Positions 28,418-37,405 of a stretch of 64,000 nucleotides of DNA are shown here, one piece after another. The position numbers were made by a program, and so were the translations under genes. Source of the stretch: Chitinophaga dinghuensis (GTDB taxonomy: Bacteria > Bacteroidota > Bacteroidia > Chitinophagales > Chitinophagaceae). The stretch is from NCBI RefSeq assembly GCF_003259435.1, contig NZ_QLMA01000009.1, positions 191,313 to 255,312 on the forward strand, in the 5' to 3' direction. Positions within the stretch are counted from its first letter, which is position 1. The number at the start of each line of letters is the position of its first letter. The notes under the pieces are model-generated. The model searched no databases, had not been told where the DNA came from, and was given only the letters and a program-made list of their open reading frames with translations.

Positions 28418-30253
28418 TTATTTGAATTCCTGCATCTCCACTAATTTTCTGTAGATACCTTCCACTGCCATCAGTTCATCGTGGGTACCAGTTTCCACGA
28501 TTTCGCCTTTTTCCATCACTACGATTTTATTGGCATGCTGAATAGTACTGAGACGATGCGCAATCACAATAGTGGTGCGGTTTTGCATCAGTTTATCCAG
28601 GGATTCCTGTACTAATTTTTCAGATTCTGTATCGAGTGCGGAAGTGGCCTCGTCCAGGATCATGATGGGAGGATTTTTGAACACAGCTCTCGCGATGGTA
28701 AGGCGCTGACGCTGACCACCACTGAGTTTCATACCGCGATCTCCAATAGAGGTATCGTAGCCTTTTTCCAGGCCTTCAATGAATTCGTGGGCGTTCGCAA
28801 TTTTTGCCGCCTGAATGACTGCCTCGCGATCGACATTCGTCTGCCCGAACGCAATATTATTCAATACGGTATCATTGAAGAGAATGGCTTCCTGGGAAAC
28901 AATACCCATCAGATCGCGCAGGTCGTCCAGTTTAATGTCTTTTACATCTGTACCATCAATTGTAACTGCGCCTTTATCCACATCGTAGAACCTTGGCAGA
29001 ATGTCGGCCATGGTGGATTTACCGGCGCCACTGCGGCCCACCAGAGCAATCATCTCTCCTTTTTTTACCTGTAATTGTACATTTTTCAGTACTGGTTTGT
29101 AAGGATCTTTTTCGAATGCAAAAGTGACGTTGTTATAATTGATATCTTTTTCAAACCCTTTAACAGCAACAGCATCCGGCTTCTCCTGGATATTTACTTC
29201 TGCATCCAACAGACCGAAAATACGTTCACTGGATACCAAACCTTTTTGCAGGGAAGTGATCGCTGTAGAAATATTTTTTGCTGGCTGCAGGATCTGTGAA
29301 TAGAATACGAGGTAGGTGATAAACGCAGCACTGGTCAATACTGTATCGCCTGCAAGTACGATGCTGCCGCCAAAAATCACCAGTATAACAACGATGATTA
29401 CACCGAAAATTTCAGAGATAGGGGATGCCATCTCACGTTGGTTATAGATAGACTTACTGACTTTGATAAAGTGTCCGTTCACAGCTGCAAATTTTCTTTG
29501 CATGAATTTCACTGCACTGAAAGATTGGATCACCCGAACGCCGCTGATACTTTCTTCAGAAATAGCGATGGTTTCGCCAAAGAGCGCCATGCTGAAAAAA
29601 CCTTTCTGCTTCAGTTTCTTGCTGATGTAGGAAAGCAGAAAACCTGATACAGGGAAGAATAAAATAGTGAAGAAAGTAAGTTTGGCAGAGAGATAAAACA
29701 ACGCAGCAAAATAAGCAACAATGATAAACGGATCACGGAGAAATACCTGAATAGCATTGACTACGTTGGATTCTATCTCCTGTACATCGCTGGAGAAGAT
29801 GGTGAGAATTTCTCCTTTTTTACGATTATGATAGAATGAAAGTGATTGTTCAGTCACTTTGTTATACATATCATTTCTTACTTTTTCCAACAACACCATG
29901 CGCAGTCTTACAATCACGCGTGCACTCATATAACGGCCTACGTTGGCGACAGTAGTACAGATGGCAATGAATGCGCCGACAAATACCAGTGCGCCGAATT
30001 TATCGTTGTGTAGTACGATATAGCTGTTGAAATGGTATTTGAAAAGATTGATAAAATATTGAACAGAGAAAGTAAATTCAGGTCGTGTTAATACATCTGG
30101 TTTTACCTTATCAAACAACACATCCAGCAAGGGAATCAACATGGAAAAGTTTACAAGTCCGAAAACGATTCCTATAATTGTATAGATGATGTACTCGGGC
30201 AGGTAATGATGTAAGGGAGAGGCGTATTTCAATAATCGCTTTAAAGTCTTCAT
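28418..30253 (-). CDS. ABC exporter, MsbA-like (fused TM and ATPase)
   Basis: A 611-residue half-transporter. The N-terminal ~320 residues form a six-helix type I exporter domain. The ATPase domain has Walker A GRSGAGKST, signature LSGGQRQRL, Walker B ILDEATSALD and the H-loop AHRLST. It probably works as a homodimer flipping lipid, lipid A or a hydrophobic compound; the exact substrate is not visible. I start at the ATG at 30253: the longer frame begins with TTG at 30289, which overlaps the predicted promoter element. Single gene; the divergent neighbour is rbfA. Confidence 0.9.
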   Translation of the reverse strand: MKTLKRLLKYASPLHHYLPEYIIYTIIGIVFGLVNFSMLIPLLDVLFDKVKPDVLTRPEFTFSVQYFINLFKYHFNSYIVLHNDKFGALVFVGAFIAICTTVANVGRYMSARVIVRLRMVLLEKVRNDMYNKVTEQSLSFYHNRKKGEILTIFSSDVQEIESNVVNAIQVFLRDPFIIVAYFAALFYLSAKLTFFTILFFPVSGFLLSYISKKLKQKGFFSMALFGETIAISEESISGVRVIQSFSAVKFMQRKFAAVNGHFIKVSKSIYNQREMASPISEIFGVIIVVILVIFGGSIVLAGDTVLTSAAFITYLVFYSQILQPAKNISTAITSLQKGLVSSERIFGLLDAEVNIQEKPDAVAVKGFEKDINYNNVTFAFEKDPYKPVLKNVQLQVKKGEMIALVGRSGAGKSTMADILPRFYDVDKGAVTIDGTDVKDIKLDDLRDLMGIVSQEAILFNDTVLNNIAFGQTNVDREAVIQAAKIANAHEFIEGLEKGYDTSIGDRGMKLSGGQRQRLTIARAVFKNPPIMILDEATSALDTESEKLVQESLDKLMQNRTTIVIAHRLSTIQHANKIVVMEKGEIVETGTHDELMAVEGIYRKLVEMQEFK

Positions 30254-30286
30254 TCCTGTTTCTTTAGTCTTGATTTTAAGAACAGG

Positions 30287-30294
30287 CAAAAATA
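30287..30294 (-). promoter_or_regulatory. -7 element of ABC exporter promoter
   Basis: TATTTTTG on the minus strand, 33 bases before the ATG at 30253. It argues against the TTG start at 30289. Confidence 0.55.
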
Positions 30295-30404
30295 GGATAA
30301 TTAGATAGAATTGTGAGGTAAACAGCTCCTAAATCGGTCAATCTTCCGCGGAAATGGTTAATTTCGCGCTTAGCTCCCGATTATAAACGAAAAAACTGAA
30401 CGAC

Positions 30405-30803
30405 ATGCAGGAAACTAAGAGGCAAAAACAAATTGGACAGTTGGTACAGGAAGAACTGAGTACTATCTTCCAGCGCATGGGCTTTAACGTGCTGGAGGGT
30501 GGAATGATATCCATTGCTGCCGTTAAGATGACGCCCGATCTGCTGGAGGCGAAAGTTTACCTGAGCATGTTCCAGATTAAGGATAAAGACGGCATGCTGG
30601 AGCGTATCAACGAGCGTATGGGGGAAATCAAGAAAGAGCTGGGAAGGCAGGTTGGCAAGCAACTGCGCCGTGTTCCGGAGCTGACTTTCTTCCTGGATGA
30701 TACCTTGGATTACGTGTTTAAAATGGAGGAAGTGTTCAAGAAAATTAAAGAAGACGACTCCAAAATTAAAGGCGATTCCGATACCAAAAACGACACAAAA
30801 TAA
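30405..30803 (+). CDS. rbfA: 30S ribosome-binding factor A
   Basis: RbfA binds the immature 30S subunit and helps 16S rRNA 5' end maturation. It has 132 residues, the usual size. Seen: the start QETKRQKQIGQLVQEELSTIFQ, the central VKMTPDLLEAKVYLSMF and the family motif RVPELTFFLDDTLDY. The C-terminal is Lys/Asp-rich and probably disordered. It is followed by a LolE-like permease 40 bases on, as often seen for rbfA in Bacteroidota, with a short hairpin between that may act as an attenuator. Confidence 0.95.
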   Translation: MQETKRQKQIGQLVQEELSTIFQRMGFNVLEGGMISIAAVKMTPDLLEAKVYLSMFQIKDKDGMLERINERMGEIKKELGRQVGKQLRRVPELTFFLDDTLDYVFKMEEVFKKIKEDDSKIKGDSDTKNDTK

Positions 30804-30810
30804 TTAAAGT

Positions 30811-30830
30811 CCCCTCGAACAGAGGGGCTT
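30811..30830 (+). terminator. Short hairpin between rbfA and LolE-like gene
   Basis: A 6-bp stem (CCCCTC with GAGGGG) and a GAACA loop, followed by CTTTT. It is weaker than the other terminators, so read-through into the permease gene is possible. Confidence 0.5.
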
Positions 30831-30843
30831 TTGGCTTATTCTT

Positions 30844-32070
30844 ATGATCTGGCAGTTTGCTTCCCGTTACTTCAGGGCCAAGAAATCCACAAATGCCATA
30901 AATATTATAGCCTGGGTAAGTGTGGGAGCGATTGCGGTAGGCGCCGGGGCATTAATAGTTATTCTGAGTGTTTTCAATGGTTTTGAGGATCTTGTAAAGT
31001 CCTTATATTCTTCTTTTTACCCTTCTGTAAAGGTGGCGCCTGTATCTGGCAAGATTATCCGGCTGGATTCGGTGCAATTATCCCGTATCGCTACCCTTCC
31101 CGGGGTGGCTGATTATTCGGCGGTAATAGAGGAAAAGGCGGTGATGCGTTATGGCGATGAGCCTACCATTGCGGTTTTGAAGGGGGTAGATGGCCATTAC
31201 ACCCGGGTGGCGGATCTCCGCGGAAAAATCGTCCGGGGGAAATTTGATACCGGCGATGCGGAGGAGGGCTATGGGGCTATCTTTGGCCTGGAGCTGGAAG
31301 GCGCATTGGGCGTGGATGTAGAACATGGACTTTCGCCAGTAACGGTATACCTTCCCCGCAGATCGGCTACTTCTTTTACGGTACCTGAAGATGCATTAAA
31401 TAGTGGGATTATCTATCCTAAAGGCACTTTTGCTATTCAGCAGGAGTTCAATTCCAAATATGTATTAACAAATATTGCGTTCCTGCGTAAGCTGCTGGAG
31501 CTGGGGCCTGATGAGATGTCGGCCCTGGAGATCAGCGCTAAGCCTGGTACCAACGACGATCAGTTACGTAACCAGTTACAGCAATTGTTGGGGCCAGGAT
31601 ATAAAGTGCAGACGCGGTTCGAGCAGAATCAGTCGTTGTACGCTATTATGCAGACGGAAAAGTGGGCTGTGTATGTACTGTTGAGTTTCATCCTGGTGAT
31701 AGCCGCCTTTAACATGATTGGTTCGCTGTATATGTTAGTGATTGAAAAGCAAAAAGATATTACTATTCTGAAAGCGATGGGTGCCCGTCAGTCTTTAATA
31801 ATGCGGATATTTTTGGCGGAAGGGTTGATCATTGCGGGTATTGGCGCTTTATTAGGATTGGGCTTGGGGACTGCTTTTTGTCTGATGCAGCAGCATTGGG
31901 GACTTATCCGATTGGAGGGTACTTCCTTCCTGGTGGATACTTATCCGGTGAGTATACATTTAATGGACTATGTATTGGTAATGGTAACGATAGTTGTGAT
32001 TGGTGTGTTGGCGAGTTGGTATCCGGCGAAGCGGGCATCCAGGGAAGTGATCACATTAAAAGCGACTTGA
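30844..32070 (+). CDS. LolE/LolC-like ABC permease (FtsX family)
   Basis: A 408-residue inner-membrane permease of the FtsX/LolCE group, which extracts outer-membrane lipoproteins from the inner membrane. Layout: one N-terminal membrane segment (AWVSVGAIAVGAGALIVIL), a periplasmic MacB-like domain of about 200 residues, then three membrane segments from about 275 with EKQKDITILKAMGA and a C-terminal SWYPAKRASR, both typical of this family. The ATPase partner (LolD) and a second permease are not in the window. A function in lipoprotein sorting is likely by family. Confidence 0.85.
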   Translation: MIWQFASRYFRAKKSTNAINIIAWVSVGAIAVGAGALIVILSVFNGFEDLVKSLYSSFYPSVKVAPVSGKIIRLDSVQLSRIATLPGVADYSAVIEEKAVMRYGDEPTIAVLKGVDGHYTRVADLRGKIVRGKFDTGDAEEGYGAIFGLELEGALGVDVEHGLSPVTVYLPRRSATSFTVPEDALNSGIIYPKGTFAIQQEFNSKYVLTNIAFLRKLLELGPDEMSALEISAKPGTNDDQLRNQLQQLLGPGYKVQTRFEQNQSLYAIMQTEKWAVYVLLSFILVIAAFNMIGSLYMLVIEKQKDITILKAMGARQSLIMRIFLAEGLIIAGIGALLGLGLGTAFCLMQQHWGLIRLEGTSFLVDTYPVSIHLMDYVLVMVTIVVIGVLASWYPAKRASREVITLKAT

Positions 32071-32084
32071 TAAATAAATAGCTT

Positions 32085-32123
32085 AAAAAGAAAGGCCGTC
32101 TCTTAGAGGCGGCCTTTCTTTTT
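32085..32123. terminator. Bidirectional terminator
   Basis: A 14-bp perfect stem (32085-32098 with 32110-32123), extended by three further pairs, between the convergent permease and transketolase genes. A- and T-rich flanks on both sides. Confidence 0.88.
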
Positions 32124-32146
32124 ATAATTAAGTACGAAATGCGGAA

Positions 32147-32983
32147 TTAGTAATCGCCCAGTGTTTCTGGCAATTGAGCAAGTGCTTTAGCGAGTTGTTC
32201 GTCGCTAGGAGCGATACCATGCCATTCGTGGTGGCCTTCCATGAAGTCTACACCTTTACCCATGATGGTGGTCATGATGATGCAGATAGGTTTACCCTGA
32301 CCGGTGAGGGATTTTGCTTTTTCCATGGTAGCAACTACTTCGTCGATATTGTTGCCATCCATGTGCATTACGTGCCATCCGAATGTTTCGAATTTAGCGC
32401 CGATATCGCCGAGGCCAGCAACGTCAAGGGTGGTGCCGTCGATTTGTTGACCGTTGGCATCTATAGTGATGATCAGGTTGTCTACTTTATGGTGAGGAGC
32501 AAAGAGCGCTGCTTCCCAGTTTTGACCTTCTTCGAGTTCGCCGTCGCCATGGAGGGAGAACACGAGATGTTTATCGCCATTCAGTTTTTTCGTTAGGGCG
32601 GCGCCGATAGCAACGCTCATACCCTGACCGAGAGAGCCAGAGGCAACACGTACGCCTGGAAGGTGTTCATGCGTAGTAGGGTGACCTTGCAAACGGGAGT
32701 TCAGTTTGCGGAAGGTGCTGAGTTCAGCCAGTGGAAAGTATCCGGAACGGGCCAGTACGCTGTAAAAAACCGGAGAGATATGGCCGTTAGACAAGAAGAA
32801 CAAATCCTGATCCTTACCATCCATATCAAATGGGGCTGGTTTATGATCCATTACTTTGAAGTAGAGCGCAGTCAGAAAATCTGTACAACCGAGAGAGCCG
32901 CCTGGGTGGCCGCTCTGCACAGCGTGAACCATTCTGACAATGTCCCTTCTAACCTGTGTAGCGATATCTTGTAGCTGTGGCAT
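32147..32983 (-). CDS. Transketolase, N-terminal subunit
   Basis: A 278-residue protein matching only the N-terminal half of transketolase, the part that binds thiamine diphosphate pyrophosphate. Seen: QSGHPGGSLG near the start, the TPP motif GDGELEEGQ and a terminal GKGVDFMEG. The full enzyme moves two-carbon units in the pentose phosphate pathway and is split into two polypeptides in many bacteria. The C-terminal partner would be expected just downstream, but the next gene there is the permease on the other strand. The partner must lie elsewhere. The length fits an intact subunit, not a truncation. Confidence 0.92.
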   Translation of the reverse strand: MPQLQDIATQVRRDIVRMVHAVQSGHPGGSLGCTDFLTALYFKVMDHKPAPFDMDGKDQDLFFLSNGHISPVFYSVLARSGYFPLAELSTFRKLNSRLQGHPTTHEHLPGVRVASGSLGQGMSVAIGAALTKKLNGDKHLVFSLHGDGELEEGQNWEAALFAPHHKVDNLIITIDANGQQIDGTTLDVAGLGDIGAKFETFGWHVMHMDGNNIDEVVATMEKAKSLTGQGKPICIIMTTIMGKGVDFMEGHHEWHGIAPSDEQLAKALAQLPETLGDY

Positions 32984-33007
32984 GATACTTGTTAATTTTT
33001 AAAGCCG

Positions 33008-33015
33008 CAAAACTA
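33008..33015 (-). promoter_or_regulatory. -7 element of transketolase promoter
   Basis: TAGTTTTG on the minus strand, 25 bases before the start codon. No clear -33. Confidence 0.5.
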
Positions 33016-33098
33016 AAAGATTTTCGTAGAAATGTGGCTGTTGAATGTTTGATTTGCGCGACCAAAATATCACAAAATCTTTATTTTTTAAGAGAATA

Positions 33099-33129
33099 TT
33101 TACACATTTCATTGAAATTAATATCTTTG
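33099..33129 (+). promoter_or_regulatory. Promoter of WecA-like gene
   Basis: TTTA at 33099-33102 and TATCTTTG at 33122-33129, separated by 19 bases. The start codon is 20 bases downstream. Confidence 0.65.
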
Positions 33130-33148
33130 CACTCTAACCCCCCAATAA

Positions 33149-34300
33149 ATGGAGAATGTATTAATTGCTACCGTCCTAAGTTTTGTTGTTACCTATTTTT
33201 CGATTCCAATACTTATTAAGGTCGCGGAATTAAAACATTTATACGACGAACCGGACGAAAGGAAAGCCCATAAAAAGCGTATACCAACGCTTGGAGGAAT
33301 CGGATTTTTTTCTGGTTTCATCATCGCTGCAACAGTCTGCGTACCTGCGTTGCAGAACTCCCCTTTCCAATATATGATGGCAGCATTCTTTATCATTTTC
33401 ATGGTAGGTATGAAAGATGATATCGTAGGGTTGTCTCCATTAAAGAAACTGATAGGCCAGTTACTGGCTTCATTCGCTATCATATATCTTGGCAACCTGC
33501 AGATTTCTAATATGTATGGTTTTATGGGGATTTATGAATTACCGGCTAGTATCAGTCTGATGCTGACGTATTTCACCTTTATAGTAGTAATAAATGCCTT
33601 TAACCTGATCGATGGGGTAGACGGTCAGGCGGGTAGTATAGGCTTGCTGGTTAGTGCAATCCTGGGCGCTTATTTCCTTCATGTTGGCGAAACTACTTAT
33701 GCGGTGATTGGGTTTGCACTCGCAGGCGGTTTGGCAAGTTTCCTGATTTACAATATTTCTCCGGCTAAGATATTTATGGGAGACACGGGCTCTCTGTTAA
33801 TAGGACTGGTAAATGCGGTCCTGGCAATCAAGTTCATTGACGTAGCTGGTAATCCGGCTGGCAAAATGCCTATTACTGCTACGCCAGGTGTGGCTTTTGC
33901 TATTCTGATTGTACCGCTGTTTGATACGCTGCGTGTATTTGCCGTGCGTATGCTTCAGGGACGTTCTCCTTTCTCGGCAGACCGTAATCATATCCATCAT
34001 TATCTGCTGGATCTGAAACTGAATCACAAACAAACAACGTTGGTTTCTGTTACGGTAAACGCGATTTACATTGCAGCAGCCTTTGCATTACAAGGCATTG
34101 GTACCACTGCTATGGTATTCGTGGTGGTTGGGTCAGCATTGTGTCTCACTACATTATTATACCTCGCCCGCAGACGTAAACTGGCGACCGTATTACAACC
34201 CGTGCTGGCGCCCGCCGTTGCTGAAGCAAGCATCATTTCGGAATCGCCCGCTTCCAAGATCCTCCGCGTTACAAATGATGGGATTTTACAAGATAAATAG
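33149..34300 (+). CDS. WecA/MraY-type sugar-1-phosphate transferase
   Basis: A 383-residue integral membrane enzyme of the polyprenyl-phosphate N-acetylhexosamine-1-phosphate transferase family. It moves a sugar phosphate to undecaprenyl phosphate as the first step of a surface polysaccharide. Seen: about ten hydrophobic segments, RKAHKKRIPTLGG near the start, VGMKDDIVGLSP (the Asp-Asp pair), AFNLIDGVDGQAG and the cytoplasmic DRNHIHHYLL. These favour the WecA/TagO branch over MraY. It is a single gene with no polysaccharide cluster around it, so the pathway is not visible. Confidence 0.88.
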   Translation: MENVLIATVLSFVVTYFSIPILIKVAELKHLYDEPDERKAHKKRIPTLGGIGFFSGFIIAATVCVPALQNSPFQYMMAAFFIIFMVGMKDDIVGLSPLKKLIGQLLASFAIIYLGNLQISNMYGFMGIYELPASISLMLTYFTFIVVINAFNLIDGVDGQAGSIGLLVSAILGAYFLHVGETTYAVIGFALAGGLASFLIYNISPAKIFMGDTGSLLIGLVNAVLAIKFIDVAGNPAGKMPITATPGVAFAILIVPLFDTLRVFAVRMLQGRSPFSADRNHIHHYLLDLKLNHKQTTLVSVTVNAIYIAAAFALQGIGTTAMVFVVVGSALCLTTLLYLARRRKLATVLQPVLAPAVAEASIISESPASKILRVTNDGILQDK

Positions 34301-34316
34301 TCTCATAATCATATTT

Positions 34317-34347
34317 AAAAGGGTAGCAAGCAACTTGCTACCCTTTT
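34317..34347 (+). terminator. Terminator of WecA-like gene
   Basis: A 14-bp perfect stem (AAAAGGGTAGCAAG and its complement) with a 3-base loop, ending in T. Confidence 0.9.
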
Positions 34348-34371
34348 TTAATCGCCGGCAGGCGGCTTTAC

Positions 34372-34402
34372 TTTGACGATTAAAAGAAAACGTGTAGGTT
34401 TG
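34372..34402 (+). promoter_or_regulatory. frr promoter
   Basis: TTTG (34372-34375) and TAGGTTTG (34395-34402) with exactly 19 bases between, the best promoter match in the window. Confidence 0.8.
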
Positions 34403-34424
34403 CACGCACTTAACTATTTATGTT

Positions 34425-34988
34425 ATGCAAGATGATCTAAATCTTATCCTGGATGATGCTACGGAATCGATGAAAAAAGCCATCGGACACCTGGAATCGG
34501 AACTGACAAAAGTTAGAGCCGGTAAAGCCAACCCGCAGATTCTGGATGGTATTAATGTTGACTATTACGGCGCTTCCACTCCACTGAACCAGGTAGCTAA
34601 TGTGGCCGTTGCTGATGCCCGTACACTGACTATACAACCTTGGGAAAAAAACATGCTGCAGCCAATTGAAAGAGCAATCATTGCTTCCAATATTGGTCTG
34701 AACCCACAGAATGATGGTGTAATCATCCGTCTTTTCCTCCCTCCTCTGACAGAAGAAAGAAGGAAAGAGTTTGTAAAAAGAGTGAATGGTGAAGGTGAGC
34801 AGGCAAAAGTAGCGATCCGTAACATCCGCCGTGATGCTATTGAAGCTATCAAAAAGCTGCAGAAAGATGGTTTAAGTGAAGATACCGCTAAAGACGCAGA
34901 AGCCGATGTACAACAGATGACCGACAAACACATTGTATTGGTAGACAAGCACTGTGAAACCAAAGAAAAAGAAATAATGGCCATCTAA
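34425..34988 (+). CDS. frr: Ribosome recycling factor
   Basis: RRF splits the post-termination ribosome together with EF-G. It has 187 residues, the normal size. Seen: the helical start ESMKKAIGHLESELTKVRAGKANP, the beta domain YGASTPLNQVANV and PPLTEERRKEFVK, all hallmark RRF segments. Another ATG five bases upstream is out of frame. The usual neighbour pyrH is absent here. Transcription is from a clear promoter and ends at a strong terminator. Confidence 0.96.
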   Translation: MQDDLNLILDDATESMKKAIGHLESELTKVRAGKANPQILDGINVDYYGASTPLNQVANVAVADARTLTIQPWEKNMLQPIERAIIASNIGLNPQNDGVIIRLFLPPLTEERRKEFVKRVNGEGEQAKVAIRNIRRDAIEAIKKLQKDGLSEDTAKDAEADVQQMTDKHIVLVDKHCETKEKEIMAI

Positions 34989-35009
34989 GACTGGATAATA
35001 TTATTACTT

Positions 35010-35046
35010 AAAAAGCCCCGGATGACAATATCATCCGGGGCTTTTT
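35010..35046. terminator. Bidirectional terminator
   Basis: A 16-bp perfect stem (35010-35025 with 35031-35046) and a CAATA loop between convergent frr and the EamA transporter gene. Confidence 0.92.
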
Positions 35047-35066
35047 GTATCATGATTAAGTTGAAA

Positions 35067-35942
35067 TTATGCGTCTTTCGCCCTGTTGACCAGGTATACC
35101 CCAAAAAGGATCAGTAACATACAGGCTATCTGTATGGAATTGATCGCTTCATGTGCCAGCAATCCCCAGCCCATGGCTACAATTGGTAAAGCGTATGTTA
35201 CCATGGAAGCAAACATAGCTCCAGCCCTGCGAATCAGCAAATAGAACAAGACCGCAGCCACACCAGTACCCATTACACCTAATACCATGCCTGCCGCCAA
35301 TGAACGCCAGGGAGCGTGGTCGGTTGTAAACTGTGGGAAGAAATCCGTGAAAAGTAAGATAGGCAGCGTAAACAGCCCACAGAAAAACATGGCAATAGAT
35401 CCCAGCTGTAAAGAACCATACCCTTTTAAATGATGATGTACCAGACTGATATTGGCGCCGTAACTAACCGTTGCGGCTATTACCAGTAAGCCATAGTACC
35501 AGTATTCATTGGTAGCAATACCCTTATTGGAAAAGAGCAGCGCCACGCCAATCAGGCCCACTCCTACCCCCGTTAGCTGTGCCTTTTTGATAGGACTATG
35601 AAAGATGAGGAACCCTGTGAGGAGTGCCATCAGTGGTGTTAAAGAATTCAGGATACCCGCAAGAGAACTGTCGATTTTTGTTTCTGCAAGACAAAACAAG
35701 AATGCTGGCAGGCCGTTTCCAAGGATACCTGAAAGTATGATGATAGGTAGTTTACGTATGGGCGTTTCCTTGAGGTATTTCGGCAGAAAAGGAAGTAGTG
35801 CCAGTCCTGCAGCCACAAGCCTTAAACTGGCTACCTGGTAGGGACTGAAAGACTCCAGGCCTATTTTCATCAGAATAAAGGAACTGCCCCAGGTAAGAGA
35901 TAACAGGAGAAATACTCCCCAATTGGCGATTTTTTGGTTCAA
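35067..35942 (-). CDS. EamA/DMT-family transporter
   Basis: A 291-residue membrane protein with about ten hydrophobic segments in two repeated halves, typical of drug/metabolite transporters of the EamA (RhaT-like) family. The first segment contains LTWGSSFILMKIGLESFSP and the second half starts near YGLLVIAATVSYGANI. Such proteins move small metabolites or amino acids out of the cell; the substrate is not visible. It is divergent from the polyphosphate kinase gene with a short gap. Confidence 0.88.
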   Translation of the reverse strand: MNQKIANWGVFLLLSLTWGSSFILMKIGLESFSPYQVASLRLVAAGLALLPFLPKYLKETPIRKLPIIILSGILGNGLPAFLFCLAETKIDSSLAGILNSLTPLMALLTGFLIFHSPIKKAQLTGVGVGLIGVALLFSNKGIATNEYWYYGLLVIAATVSYGANISLVHHHLKGYGSLQLGSIAMFFCGLFTLPILLFTDFFPQFTTDHAPWRSLAAGMVLGVMGTGVAAVLFYLLIRRAGAMFASMVTYALPIVAMGWGLLAHEAINSIQIACMLLILFGVYLVNRAKDA

Positions 35943-36063
35943 AGTGGCAATATTTTATGTGTGCAAAGGTCATATTATATGGCCATTTATGCAAAAGAAT
36001 CAGGAAAATACAGAACAGATATGGCTCCATTTTGTTAAATTTAAAAAACAGAATCAACCACGC

Positions 36064-36810
36064 ATGGGTAAAATCAAACTGGCAGATATTAACACTTCCG
36101 CGCCTAAAAAACTAGATAAAGAAAAAGTCAAAGCAGCCACCAGAGAAATTTTGCAGGAACTGGATGAACTCCAGAACTTGTTGTATGCAGAGCATAAACA
36201 TAGTGTACTGATGGTCATTCAAGGTATGGATGCCAGCGGGAAAGACGGCGTTATCAAGAATGTGACAGGAACACTGAACCCACAGGGCGTTACGGTACAT
36301 TCATTTAAGACTCCTACCAAAGAAGAAATGGATCATGATTTTCTTTGGCGAATACATAAGGAAGCGCCAGGAAAAGGTATGATTCAGGTATTCAATCGCT
36401 CTCATTACGAAGATATCCTGATTCAGCGCGTACATAAATGGATTGATGATAAATTGGCGTATAAACGAATGGATGCCATCAATGATTTTGAAAAATTACT
36501 GGCAGTACACGGGAATACGCAGATACTGAAATTCTATTTGCATGTATCCCGCGAAGCGCAGACACAAAGACTCCTGGAGCGTACCGAAGATCCACGCAAG
36601 ATGTGGAAATATAATGAACAAGATCTGGAAGAGGCCAAATTGTGGGACAAATACATGGCCTGTTACGAGGATGCATTGAACAACTGCAATTACATTCCAT
36701 GGATTGTAGTACCTGCAGATCACAATTGGTACAAAGAGTATGTCATTGCAGTAACGTTAAGGGATACACTAAAATCGCTCAAGATGAAATATCCAAGACT
36801 GAAGAAATAA
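36064..36810 (+). CDS. PPK2-family polyphosphate kinase
   Basis: A 248-residue enzyme that transfers phosphate between polyphosphate and a nucleotide. Seen: Walker A-type GMDASGKDG, FNRSHYEDIL, and the lid region with ERTEDPRKMWKYNEQDL, all typical of PPK2. I start at 36064 (MGKIKLADIN); the in-frame upstream stretch to 35923 overlaps the divergent transporter gene and does not look like the family. The class (AMP- or ADP/GDP-using) cannot be fixed from sequence by eye. It is a single cytosolic enzyme with no partner nearby. Confidence 0.9.
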   Translation: MGKIKLADINTSAPKKLDKEKVKAATREILQELDELQNLLYAEHKHSVLMVIQGMDASGKDGVIKNVTGTLNPQGVTVHSFKTPTKEEMDHDFLWRIHKEAPGKGMIQVFNRSHYEDILIQRVHKWIDDKLAYKRMDAINDFEKLLAVHGNTQILKFYLHVSREAQTQRLLERTEDPRKMWKYNEQDLEEAKLWDKYMACYEDALNNCNYIPWIVVPADHNWYKEYVIAVTLRDTLKSLKMKYPRLKK

Positions 36811-36855
36811 AGTATAAATTAATAGATTGTCAATGAATGAGTTCCACTAAAATGT

Positions 36856-36863
36856 TAATTTTG
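36856..36863 (+). promoter_or_regulatory. -7 element of mscL promoter
   Basis: TAATTTTG, 36 bases before the mscL start. -33 not clear. Confidence 0.5.
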
Positions 36864-36898
36864 CTTTCGAAAAATTTAACCACTTAAACCTTTTCATT

Positions 36899-37318
36899 AT
36901 GTCGTTCATTAAGGAGTTTAAAGAATTTGCCATGAAAGGCAATGTAATGGATCTTGCTGTGGGTGTGATTATTGGTGGAGCGTTTGGAAAGATAGTTACA
37001 TCATTGGTAGATAATATTCTGATGCCGCTAGTTGGATTGTTTACCCAAGGCAAGAATTTTAATGACTTCTTTGTATTGTTGGACCATAGTAAGGGGGACG
37101 TATCTACATTGGCAGAAGCAAAAGCTAAAGGTATTGCTGTTTTTGCCTATGGCGCTTTTATTCAGAGTATCATAGATTTTCTGATTATTGCGCTCTGTAT
37201 TTTCATGCTGGTAAAATTCATGAACCGCTTAACCCGTAAACAACCAGCAGCTCCTCCAGAACCTACCGCACAGGAAAAACTGCTGATGGAAATCCGCGAC
37301 GCTATCAAATCAAAGTAA
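36899..37318 (+). CDS. mscL: Large-conductance mechanosensitive channel
   Basis: MscL opens under membrane tension to release solutes during osmotic downshock. It has 139 residues. Seen: the family start SFIKEFKEFAMKGNVMDLAVGVIIGGAFGKIV (quoted in part) for the first membrane helix, a periplasmic loop, the second membrane helix (AFIQSIIDFLIIALCIFML) and a C-terminal helical bundle with Lys and Pro. All signature residues of the pore helix are present. A hairpin follows the gene before the DUF3078 gene. Confidence 0.96.
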   Translation: MSFIKEFKEFAMKGNVMDLAVGVIIGGAFGKIVTSLVDNILMPLVGLFTQGKNFNDFFVLLDHSKGDVSTLAEAKAKGIAVFAYGAFIQSIIDFLIIALCIFMLVKFMNRLTRKQPAAPPEPTAQEKLLMEIRDAIKSK

Positions 37319-37338
37319 AATTTTATATACCCCCATTA

Positions 37339-37364
37339 CCTGTTTCCTCTTCTGAGGAAACAGG
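37339..37364 (+). terminator. Hairpin between mscL and DUF3078 gene
   Basis: An 11-bp perfect stem (CCTGTTTCCTC and its complement) with a TTCT loop. The T tract is short, so termination may be partial. Confidence 0.6.
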
Positions 37365-37405
37365 TTGGCTATTTCATACATAGAAGAACAATAAAATAGA
37401 AATTG

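Noticed and set aside
32989..33219. 76-codon frame upstream of the WecA-like gene
   Set aside because: It covers the promoter and the start of the real gene in another frame.
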